Source: Larix kaempferi (lineage: Eukaryota; Streptophyta; Pinopsida; Pinales; Pinaceae). Taken from it: a stretch of 64,000 nt of DNA. The DNA lies in contig BSBM01002060.1 of assembly GCA_027924585.1 (NCBI GenBank), positions 186,001 through 250,000 on the forward strand, given 5' to 3'. Position numbers and translations under genes: made by a program. Of the stretch, positions 54,481 through 64,000 are shown piece after piece. Below the pieces are notes generated by a model. The model did no database searches. It saw only the letters and a list, made by a program, of their open reading frames with translations, and was not told the origin of the DNA. Each line of letters opens with the position of its first letter. The first letter of the stretch is position 1.

Positions 54481-54766
54481 TAGGGTGTTACTACCATAAT
54501 TTTTATGAATACATGGCTAGGAAAGACACTAGTTTATCCACTCTACACTTGACCAACCATCATCTATATTGATTGGAATTGTAAGGGATAATGATGTTTA
54601 TTCGAACACAAATAAACCAACATAGTCTGTAGTTGTATGTGTTAATTTGTAAAGTGGTAAGTTATGCTGGAATGTGTCAAGTTCATTGCATAATGGAACT
54701 AATATCTTATTTGTTGTTTATTTTGTAGGGGTAGGCCTGATAGTTTTGTTAAAGAGACTTTTGGAG
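54481..54766. other. Upstream stretch of the transposase-like pseudogene
   Basis: TTATTTTGTAGGGGTAGGCC near 54720 could be a 3' splice site before the first recognisable coding block. No promoter can be fixed. Confidence 0.3.
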
Positions 54767-57700
54767 ATGGGAAACTCATGCAATAGAACAAAAAAATATA
54801 GAAGGAATCTTCCCATTGAAAAGTTCAATGACTTAAGAGAAAAGGCCAGGTTGGGAATGGAAAGAGTAAGACATGGTCCTATCAATGCCCCGGATCCTGC
54901 CATTGATCCTAACACAGTTGTTGACATGAAAACCTCTTGTTTAGAACCATAGGTAAAGAAGTCGCGTCCGACGGACCCAAGTCAAATTCCAACATCAACA
55001 CAATCTCCAACCAACAATCCATCAACGAGTCATGCTGAAGTTCCTCACAACACAGGAATATTGGGAGATGCTACATGTGTAGAGATGGACATACAAGCCT
55101 TGCTTAATTTGCAATATCCCCAAGAAGACCAAAACCATGTCGACCACACTCCCATTACGGCCCAATTTGTGAACGAATCACCACAACAAACAAGCTCTGG
55201 TATTCATGTCTCATGTCCACCCTCCATACCTCAACTGTCTAGTCCAAGAAGAAGAACTCCTAGACGTATTCATGTGGATGAAAGTGCTATGTCGAGCCTT
55301 GAAGGTAAGTTTCCAAAACGTACTATCGAATGGCAAAGCAGCAAAATTGTCAAGGAATATTTTGAATCCAAAGGTGATGCAGGTAAATGTCAATTATTGT
55401 TATGTTTGTTAAATTCACATTATTTAGTTGTTGTTAGGAGAATTCTGGGCATAAAGATAGTTAAAATTTTAGAGGCTAGCAATCATATTGTTATAAATCT
55501 CCAATGTGCATTTAATGTGATTGGGAAGACGTCTAGTACAAAAGATCTTTATGCGGCTCATCGTGTTTTAGCGGAATCAATTGTAAGCAATTCCACAAGG
55601 CAACGTCACCTACTATCACACACTTCTCACATACTCAAATTAAATAGAAAAACTATTAAAAAGTACTCTTTTATAAGAGAAAATATTGACACTCCGGGTG
55701 GAAATGATTGTTGGGCTTTTGTTGGTAGGTTGCCTCATGGAGATAGGAAGCTAATTGATGTTGTTAAGGAATTAGTACAAAATTTTTGGCATGATCATAC
55801 CAGACCTTCATCAAACCAAAGAGACATGCTAAAGCCGAGAAAAGGTTCTATTGAACGTGAACCCCATGTTAAAAACTTCCTTGACACCACAGAGACTGAA
55901 CTCTATGAGAGATTCAGGAATGAGCACACACAATTGAACCTGGGCCAAAGTTCCTTTGATAAATGCAAACCATGGTATGTTCGTATATGCATTGATCGGA
56001 ACACCTATTGTTGTAGATACCACGTAGAATATGAATATTATTATGACACATATAAACATATATTTTGTGATTTGCATACTAACATTGTGCAGGGCTACAA
56101 TGAATCGATACTACCACCAAATGCATCAAGAGACTTTATCCACAACATCTTGTGTTGAAGGCCCGAAGGACAAAAATATTATGAAAAATCGTGTCTATAT
56201 GGGACATGCTCTAGGTGCAGTGGGTTTTCTATTTTGAATCGTTGCATTCATGAAATCAAGGAGAACGAATTTGGCAGGATGGTCATGGAGATGCAGAGCT
56301 TCAAGTACGTAACCTATCAATTAGACAGTGTGAGGGAAAGTAAAAAGATTGCATTAGTGAAGTCACAAGTACAAATGAATATTGTATATTTTTCATATTA
56401 CACATTCAATTTATGACATATGCATTTTTCCAAAGGCCACTTTGTAATATTTCCCTTGTTTTCATGGCAACAGGAACAGATATGTGACTTATTGACAAAG
56501 TTCTACAAGCAAACAAAGCAGTATGTTCAACATGTGCATGTAGCGCGATGGCAAGATGAGCAGTACAAAAAATGTAGAGATGCATTTCCTGTTGGAACTA
56601 TAGTGTCAATTGTGGATTTTGCATAAAACTACGCCCTTCAGCCACAAAATGAAATCCAGAGTCAATACTACCATTCAGACCAAGTCAACATCATGGTACA
56701 TATTATGTATAGGCATGGGCCAGAGAGCAGCAATGACATCAGGATAATACTGAAGGAGACAAACTTTTACATAAGTGATGATAGAACCCATGATCTGCAT
56801 TATGTGCAACACTGTTTTCGAATTTTCTATGATCAGTTGAAGGAGAGAGATATATAGATGAATAAGCATTGGGTATGGTCGGATGGTTGTGCAAGCTAAT
56901 TCAAAAATGCCCAAGTATTCCAATGGATGAGTATTTTTCATGAGACTTATAATGTGCTGCATATATGGAACTATTTTGAGACCGGGCACGGAAAAGGTGA
57001 GCATGATGGAGCTGGTTCATGCATCAAGACTGGACTAGGAATGGAAGAGATGAGGTTTAACACAAACCCTCATATCCAAGATGCAGAATCCATAGTTCAA
57101 TGGTGCTCTGCAACAATGTCAGACTGAGCAGGAGATCAACAAAAATCATCAGTGATAGGATGTGTGGTAAGAAATTTTTGTCAAGTGGTTGACATAGATC
57201 GATCGCATTCCTATATTTGTGACACAGTACAAGGAACACGTGGATTTCATTCAGTTCGAAGCTCAAACAACCCCTTATTTTAAATATGGACATAAAAACT
57301 TGTTTTCTTTTGCAGCAGTGGCGAATGGGATGAATGCGAATGCATGGACTGGGTTGATGAATGGGATCGTGTGTCACTTGCAGTAGACCAATGTGCAGTT
57401 GTTGAAACAACTCAGTTAGAGGATGGTCAATCAGCAATTTCGACATGCTACAACCATATCTCAGTTCTTGTACAACCAGGACACATATACGTAGTTTTTT
57501 CTCCGAAAGACAATGAATGGGGCACAGATTATTGGTTGGCACGGTGCATCAAAGGTAAGCAAACCCTCTATGGATCATTAATCGATGATGAAGGCATTGA
57601 ATTTCTTATTGGGTCGATGGTGGTTAAGGGGGAATATCTTACACTATATGGGAAGTCAAGAAAGACTGGGTATGTATTCATGGATTACAGACTAGGTTCA

Positions 57701-57864
57701 GTGGTGTATCACTTCACAAACTTGATCGTTGGCACAAACATCCATCTACAGACAATGACAAGCAAGAGCTCAACCAAGGTATGATACTACCTGCCTCATT
57801 CAAAGAATGAGAGATTGATGGAGACAATTAGCAATAGAGAAGATCCAGATGGATTTATTGAATG
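54767..57864 (+). pseudogene. Large transposase-like gene of a plant hypothetical family, multi-exon and decayed
   Basis: Coding signal starts at MGNSCNRTKKYRRNLPIEKF (54767; an in-frame ATG lies upstream at 54674), passes a stop near 54950, then stays open from 55061 to 56155. Landmarks are FVGRLPHGDRKLIDVVKELV, KPWYVRICIDRNTYCCRYHV and NASRDFIHNILC. Likely introns are 56369-56473 (GTACAAAT...CAACAG, joining KSQ to EQICDLLTKF) and perhaps 55383-55437. Then come ARWQDEQYKKCRDAFPVGTI, WVWSDGCAS with a stop, FKNAQVFQWM, and HIWNYFETGHGKGEHDGAGS. The last exons include CMDWVDEWDRVSL and end DPDGFIE at 57864. The Asp-Gly-Cys-Ala and His-Gly-Lys-Gly...Asp-Gly-Ala-Gly blocks look like a DDE/RNase H-fold core, so a transposase is inferred. 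Several stops inactivate it. Confidence 0.6.
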
Positions 57865-58229
57865 AGGTTGACCAGTCAACTTTACATAAGAGTATGATTT
57901 GCATGAAATAATGTTATGTTCTGCATCGAGGTATGTGTAGTTTTATGTTATTTTGTTGGTACATGCATTTTTTGTTGATACATACATACATACATGTGAA
58001 CAATTTGAGTTCTCTATTATCTTAACATTTCTAATTTTAAATCCACTACCATCCCTAAGATCCTGCTAAGTCATCCTAAAACCATCCTCCATCACACTAC
58101 TTCCATCTCCCCTCACTTAACTCCACTCGTACACACTTTACAAACATCAAACATTAACAAAGATACTTCATAGTCACTTGTGTCCTACCCCTAAATCAAT
58201 ATTTTGAGGTGTGCATGTGTGTCTACTTC
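57865..58229. other. Downstream spacer
   Basis: No gene is seen. A short (ATAC)n run, GATACATACATACATACATG, lies at about 57978-57997. Confidence 0.45.
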
Positions 58230-58565
58230 TAATATTTTGAGGTGTACATGTGTGCCTATTCAACAACATTTGTCATGCTTCCTCCATGTCAGTAAGTCAT
58301 CCTCATCATGCATGTCAAAAACATTTGTCATGTTTGTTTGACATGATCTCATGCTTGCTTGATCTTTGCATCATCATATTATTGTCCTTGTCATACTTTT
58401 CCACTTGTCATACTCTTTTGTCATCATATCAATCTTGCTTACCTTGGCATGCTCCTTTGTCAAGTCATCAACACTTTGTCATTAATATGTTGTCCATTGC
58501 TTGTTCTTCATGTCATCTTGTCCTTCTTCCATGTCATCATTCCACACTTTGTCATTAATGTTTAG
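58230..58565 (+). repeat. TGTCAT/CATGTCA-rich degenerate simple repeat
   Basis: TTTGTCAT, CATGTCA and CTTGTCAT words recur more than fifteen times. The 102- and 68-codon frames here are Cys/His/Ser-rich by composition and are not genes. Confidence 0.75.
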
Positions 58566-58815
58566 AAACCTAATATATCCCTAGAAACTTAGTCTAGCAC
58601 TAGAAGCACTAATATAACCCTACAAACCTAATCTAGCCCTAGAAATCCTAGAAAGATAAACTAACCCTAGAAACACTAATTTAACACTAGAAAACTAAGA
58701 ATACTATAAACCTAATCTAGTCCTAGAAATATAAACTAGCCCTAGAAACACTAATCTAACCCTAGGAAACTGATCTAGAATCCTATAAACCTAATCTAGC
58801 CCTAGAATCCGTGAA
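58566..58815 (+). repeat. Degenerate CCCTAGAAA/AACCTAATCTAG array
   Basis: Units such as ACCTAATCTAGCCCTAGAAA and ACACTAATCTAACCCTAG repeat about eight times with a period near 30-35 bp. The words resemble, but are not, the plant telomere repeat (CCCTAAA)n. Confidence 0.75.
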
Positions 58816-59935
58816 CCACCACACGTACCCTCAATAGGGGGTATTTGGACTCCAAGTGGGTATACTAGTATGATAGATTCCTTATAATTATGACAATTAA
58901 TAGCTTCTTTTTTTAAGTGTAAGGTTATGTTATATTTTTTCACAGTTATGGTATATTACTCTTAGACATTATGACACATTTATGATGAGAATTACACATT
59001 CAATTAAATAAAGGACGTAATCTCTTCTCATGCAAGCTCTAGCCATGTTTATTCCCTTATCTTCACCAGTGGTTATATCTTCATGATCCCTAACATATAA
59101 CTCCTAGGGTTTCCTCAACAAACCTATAATATCTAGGACATATATGAATCCCTCATTGGCTTCAACAACAAGCCTATGTTAATCAACCAGCAACCATTGA
59201 TGCCTAGATCTCTACACATAAGTTAAAGAAAAAAAATGAAAAACTCCTAACATTGGGAACAAATAGCCAAAACCAACAATGCAACTAGAACACAATGACC
59301 AAGGAAACTTCAAAATGCAACACCACTCCACAAAATAAGTTGCTTTATACCTACCTCATTTGGTATGAGAGAAGCTGCTTTAGAGACCTAGAGACCTACC
59401 TACCACTTCTCTCATTTGGTATGAGAGAAGTTGCTTTAGACCTACCTCACTCATTTCAATGCTTGAGTTTTTGGAGGTCGACCTCCCACCCCACATGTCC
59501 TCTTCAACATTTTTTGTTCTCTTGGTTTTGTGTCCACCCAAACTTTTTTCATGCTTTGGGTACCTTGAGGTATATCCCCAACCCAAAAAACTCTTATATT
59601 ATGTTGGTTATGTTGGTTATTGGCTTCACCCAACAAAATTATATTTAACAATACACATATTCATAGATTTGGTTCCCCATGCTCAATGCTCACCCAAATC
59701 TATCTAGATTTTGGGTTTTTTCCCTTATCCAAGCATCGTGTCATCAACCTAGGGTTTCCACTAATATTTTCTAACTAGATACTAGAATCTCCTTGACCAA
59801 ATTTGATGGAAAAATGCATAGAGATCTTCTAGACTCTTAGATATGTATCCTAACAATTTATTTTAAAACATGCTCATTTATGGTTGAAGATTGATGCTTG
59901 ATTCCTATAGATAACCACTTAGAGGGACTTTTCAT
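58816..59935. other. Intergenic DNA with a short duplication at 59335-59450
   Basis: AAGTTGCTTTATACCTACCTCATTTGG and CTCATTTGGTATGAGAGAAG then TTGCTTTAGACCTACCTCA form two interleaved copies about 90 bp apart. Frames at 59295-59707 overlap on both strands and show no known motif. Confidence 0.45.
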
Positions 59936-60554
59936 CATCATCATCACCATCTTCATCACCATCACCATCACCATCACCATCACCATCAACATGTTCATCA
60001 TCACCATCATCATCATCATCACCATCTTCATCATCATTGTCATCTCTAGGTTCCTTGTCAACATCTCCATCATCATCATCTTCTTCATCATCATCATCTT
60101 CATCACCATCACCATCACCATCATCATCAACGTCTTCATCATCATCACCATCATCATCATCATCAACAACATCTTCATCATCATTGACATCGCTAGGTTC
60201 CTCATCAACATCTCCATCACCATCATCTTCTCCATCATCATCATCATCATCTTCATCACCATCACCACCATCATCAACATCTTCATCATCATCACCATCA
60301 TCATCATCATCAACATCTTCATCATCATTGTCATCTCTAGGTTCCTCATCAACATCACCATCATCATCATCTTCTCCATCATCATCATCATAATATTCAT
60401 CACCATCACCATCATCATCAACGTCTTCATTGTCATCACCATCATCATCATCATCAACATCTTCATAATCATTTTCATATCTAGGTTCCTCATCAACATC
60501 TCCATCATCATCATCTTCTTCATCATCATCATCTTCATCTTCATCACCATCACC

Positions 60555-60585
<31 letters not shown>

Positions 60586-60762
60586 ACATCTTTATCATCA
60601 TTGTCATCTCTAGGTTCCTCATCAACATCTCCATCATCATCATCTTCCTCATCATCATCATCATCATCTTCATCACCATCACCATCACCATCATCATCTT
60701 CATCATCATCACCATCATCAACATCTTCATCATCATTGTCATCTCTAGGTTCCTCATCAACA
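59936..60762 (+). repeat. ATC trinucleotide array with higher-order repeats of 129-147 bp
   Basis: The marker AGGTTCC (inside CTCTAGGTTCCTCATCAACA) recurs at 60048, 60195, 60339, 60483, 60612 and 60747, at intervals of 147, 144, 144, 129 and 135 bp, all multiples of three. Between markers the order of ATC, ACC, TTC and AAC triplets is largely conserved. On the minus strand the array is one open frame of Asp/Glu repeats with a DVDEEPRDDNDDEDVDD-like module. A frame at 60824-59919 starts in the adjacent satellite. I regard the frame as a by-product, because indels in a triplet array keep frames open. Confidence 0.9.
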
Positions 60763-62788
60763 TCTAGCCGTAAGTGCTCGGTCGACAATTTTGCAAATTT
60801 GACCCCAATGTGCAAAAATTGCACACCCCCTTACTGAGCAAAACCCTAGTTTCCAAAATGGACCTACAAGATGACACCTGGGTGACAGGACTGGAGGAGA
60901 GGGGCGCTCCTAGCACTATCCCGACATTCTGAATCCAATGGAGTCGACGGTTTGTCGATCCGAGCCACAGTCGTCATTCTATGGCTCGTTCCGTCTCACA
61001 TCCAAAAGGCCTTCAAGGACACCTGCTGGATACCTACCGGGGGCATAGAATTCCAACCGTGCAACAAAACCGGGTTCCGAGGAGTCCTGCAAGTGTTTCT
61101 AGGAAGGTTCCAGCTGGGAACGCTAGCCATAAGTGCTCGGTCAACGATTTTTCAAATTTTACCCTAATGTGCAAAAATTGCACACCCCCTTACTGAGCAA
61201 AACCATAGTTTCCAAAATGGACCTACAAGATGACACCTAGGCCACAGGACTGGAGGAGAGGGGCACCCATAGCACTATCCCGACGTCCTAGATCCAATGA
61301 ATTCGATAGTTTGTCGATCCGAGCCACGGTCGTCATTCTATGGCTCGTTCTATCTCGCATCCAAAATGTCTTCAGGGACACCTGTTGGATACCTACTGGG
61401 GGCATAGAATTCCAACCGTGCAACAAAACCGAGCTTTGGGGAGTCCTACAAGTGTGTCTAAGAAGGTTCCAGCTAGGAACGCTAGCCATAAGTGCCTGGT
61501 CGACGATTTTGCAAATTTGACACCAATGTGCAAAAATTGCACACCTCATAGCTGAGCAAAACCCTAGTTTCCAAAATGGACCTACAAGATGACACTTGGG
61601 CCACGAGACCGGAGGAGAGGGGCACCCCTAGCACTATCCCAACGTCCCGAATCCAATGGAGTTAACAGTTTGTCGATCTGAGCCACGGTCATCATTCTAT
61701 GGCTCATTCTGTCTCGCATCCAAAAGGCCTTCACGGACACCTGCTGGATACCTACCAGGGGCATAGAATTCCAACCATGCAACAAAACTGGGTTTTGGGG
61801 AGTACTGCAAGTGTGTCTAGGAAGGTTCCAACTGGGAACGCTAGCCAAGAGTTCCTGGTTGACAATTTTTCAAATTTGACCCCAATGTGCAAAAATTGCA
61901 CACCCCCTGGCTGAGCAAAACCCTAGTTTCCAAAGTGGACCTACAAGATGACACCTGGGCTATCGGACCGGAGGAGAGGGGCACCCCTAGCACTATCCCA
62001 ACGTCCTGAATTCAACGGAGTCGACGGTTTGTCGATCCGAGCCACGGTTGTCATTCTATCGCTCGTTCCGTCTCGCATCCAAAATGGATTCAGGGACACC
62101 TGCGAGATACCTACCGGTGGGATAGAATTCCAACCATGCAACAAAACTGGGTTCCGAGGAATCCTTCAAGTGTGTCTATGAAGGTTCAAGCTGGGAACGC
62201 TAGCCATAAGTTCCCGGTCGATGATTTTGCAAATTTGACCCCAATGTGCAAAAATTGCACACCCCCTGGCTGAGCAAAACCCTAGTTTCCAAAATGGCCC
62301 TACAAGATGACACTTGCGCCATGGGACCGGAGGAGAGGGACACCCCTAGCACTATCCCAATGTCCTGAATCCAACGGAGTCGACAATTTGTCGATCCGAG
62401 CCATGATCGTCATTCTATGCCTCGTTCCGTCTCACATCCAAAAGGCCTTCAGGGACACTTGTTGGATACCTACCGCGGGCATAGAATTCCAACCGTGCAA
62501 CAAAACTGGGTTCCTTGGAGTCCTGGAAGTGTGTCTAGGATGTTTCCAACTGGGAATGCTAGCCACAAGTGCTCGGTCGACAATTTTGCAAATTTGACTC
62601 CAATGTGCAAAAATTGCACACCCCCTGGCTGAGCAAAACCCTAGTTTCCAAAATGGACCTACAAGATGACACCTGGGCCATGGGACCAGAGGAGAGGGAC
62701 ACCCCTAGCACTATCTTGATGTCTTGAATCCAACGGAGTCGACGGTTTGTCGATCCGAGCCACGATCGTCATTCTATGGCTCGTTTCG
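60763..62788 (+). repeat. Satellite with unit of exactly 359 bp, about 5.6 units
   Basis: The marker TGCAAAAATTGCAC starts at 60811, 61170, 61529, 61888, 62247 and 62606, each 359 bp apart. Every unit has GTGCAAAAATTGCAC (palindromic arms GTGCAA/TTGCAC) and CGAGCCA...TGGCTCG (7-bp arms around 14 bases). Frames of 71-108 codons recur once per unit on both strands (for example HLLDTYRGHRIPTVQQN) and should not be taken as genes. The array breaks off at 62788 in the word ATGGCTCGTTTCG. Confidence 0.97.
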
Positions 62789-63520
62789 TTCCTAAGATCA
62801 ATGAAGCAAGAAAAGCATTGGGTGATGGACCCATGGGAGAGAAGTTCCTCTTAATGGGAGTAATTGGGAAGACCATGATAAAATTATGGTAAGAAGGACA
62901 TGAGATGCATGAGGTTCATGAATTTTTGGAATCTTGTCCACTATGTTTCTATTTTTCCTCAAATTTTTTCACAATGTAGTGACAATTCCTAGATATAAAT
63001 GGTGTTCCTATTAGTCTAGGTGGAGGAAAAAGAAACACCTACAACATCTCATTGAACTAAAGAATTAATGTATTGGTGTTGTAATTGATGCAACCAAATT
63101 AGCATAAGCATGGAAGTGGTTTGACCACCTTAACCACTAAAATAATGTATTAGTCAAATATGGGGGGAAGTGATAATTACATGTCAATGAACACTTATAT
63201 TCCTCCATATGATTATAAATGTACAACTTTACACTAGCTATGGGATCAATAATGTATTCTTCTAGTATGTTTTAAGATTAATATGGTATAGTAAATATTC
63301 TTGCGCTAAGGTGTCTTAAAGTGTTTTTTTTCTTTCAACTCATAAATTCAAGACCACTACAATTGATCCATGTCTCAATTCATGATTGTAAGAAAATATC
63401 AAACATGAAATTTATGTTGCAAACAACTTTATATCGCCATGCATGCATTATTATTTCAAGCTTCTTGTTGCAAATATCAACATGTGCTTATCGAGACCCA
63501 AGTTTTATGAACTAGGGTTT
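62789..63520. other. Spacer between two satellites
   Basis: No gene or recognised repeat. The region from TTCCTAAGATCAATGAAGCA to ACTAGGGTTTTCACC is moderately AT-rich. Confidence 0.5.
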
Positions 63521-64000
63521 TCACCATGGCCTCAAAGTGTCCCTGAATGGCCCCGAGGTGCCCAACTAAAATTCCCCTAGCACCCAAACCATGGCTCCGT
63601 TCATGAATTCGTAAATTTTGGTGCATCCAGTATGCCGGGTTTCAGCTAGGGGACCCCCCACAACGTGCCTCGAAAACCCAGAAACTGTGCCAATAAGCCA
63701 TCTCCAGAGCTAAGGCTTTGCTCGCTGAGGGCCATTCCAAATTCGTTCAAGGGGGGCATTTCTCATCCGGAGGCCCCCGGGCATGTGTGGCCACTATGGA
63801 CAGGTCCACAATGGCCACGTAGACCTATGGGAGATGACAGAATCCAATTTCGCTCGCCGGTTTGGGTTCCGTGGCCTCGGAGCAAATCCTTAAAGTGTCC
63901 CTGAATGGCCCCGGGGTGCCAAACTAAAATGCCTGTAGCACCCAAAGCGTGGCTCCATTTGCGAATCCGTCAATTCCGATGGGTCTGGGATGTCAGTTTT
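63521..64000 (+). repeat. Second satellite, unit about 358 bp, cut by the window end
   Basis: AAAGTGTCCCTGAATGGCCC then CGAGGTGCCCAACTAAAAT at 63534 recurs at 63892 as AAAGTGTCCCTGAATGGCCC then CGGGGTGCCAAACTAAAAT, 358 bp apart, and continues to the window edge. It is GC-richer than its surroundings. GAGGCCCCCGGGCATGTG and TGGCCACTATGG words lie inside. The 79-codon frame at 63665 is not called. Confidence 0.85.

Noticed and set aside
58250-58565. 102-codon Cys/His/Ser-rich frame
   Set aside because: It follows the TGTCAT-rich simple repeat and has an equally open frame in another register.
59858-60824. Two 301-codon minus-strand frames (Met-rich and Asp-rich)
   Set aside because: They are two registers of the same ATC array; neither has a non-repetitive domain or splice context.
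60952-62632. Recurring 71-108 codon frames in the 359-bp satellite
   Set aside because: They appear once per unit on both strands and follow the satellite period, so they are not genes.
1-64000. tRNA, rRNA, snRNA or organelle-derived DNA
   Set aside because: A visual scan found no A/B-box pair with a cloverleaf and no conserved rRNA or plastid gene words. A tRNAscan or Infernal run would be needed to exclude them.

Overview
The window looks like gene-poor nuclear DNA of a land plant with a large, repeat-filled genome. A gymnosperm is my best guess (inference, from the density of old decayed elements and the families present); nothing in the sequence names the species. I find no intact host protein-coding gene and no RNA gene. 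Almost everything recognisable is a retrotransposon, a transposase-like relic, a satellite, a microsatellite array or a segmental duplication.

Layout. 1-8.9 kb: the 3' half of an unrecognised decayed element ORF (minus), an internally deleted Ty1/copia relic (minus), a copia gag scrap (plus) and unassigned DNA. 8.9-34 kb: six copies (A-F) of a dispersed family made of ordered short palindromes, interleaved with LINE-like relics, a fragment resembling a CACTA-associated domain, a long element (about 19.2-24.3 kb) with a second copy of the ORF seen at 1-1.3 kb, and a duplicated block (25.4-27.5 and 29.8-32.5 kb) with an F-box/LRR-like pseudogene. 34-39.8 kb: a LINE ORF2 tail and a short-LTR, probably non-autonomous retroelement with 217-bp LTRs. 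39.8-50.5 kb: a 2.2-kb tandem duplication containing GAT trinucleotide arrays, and a complete but dead 5.7-kb Ty3/gypsy element inserted into one such array with a 5-bp target duplication. 50.5-58.8 kb: unassigned DNA, a 300-bp tandem repeat, a multi-exon decayed transposase-like gene and simple repeats. 59.9-64 kb: an ATC array with higher-order structure, a satellite of exactly 359 bp per unit, and the start of a second satellite of about 358 bp.

The least explained item is the palindrome-module family. Four palindrome types occur in a fixed order with conserved spacers, the arrays vary in length, and at least one pair of substitutions is matched on both arms, as expected if the folded form matters. 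The second is the roughly 1000-residue ORF family present at 1-1281 (minus) and 20068-23343 (plus), which I cannot assign to a known function. The order of events at 39.8-50 kb (array, LTR insertion, tandem duplication, later indels) can be read directly.
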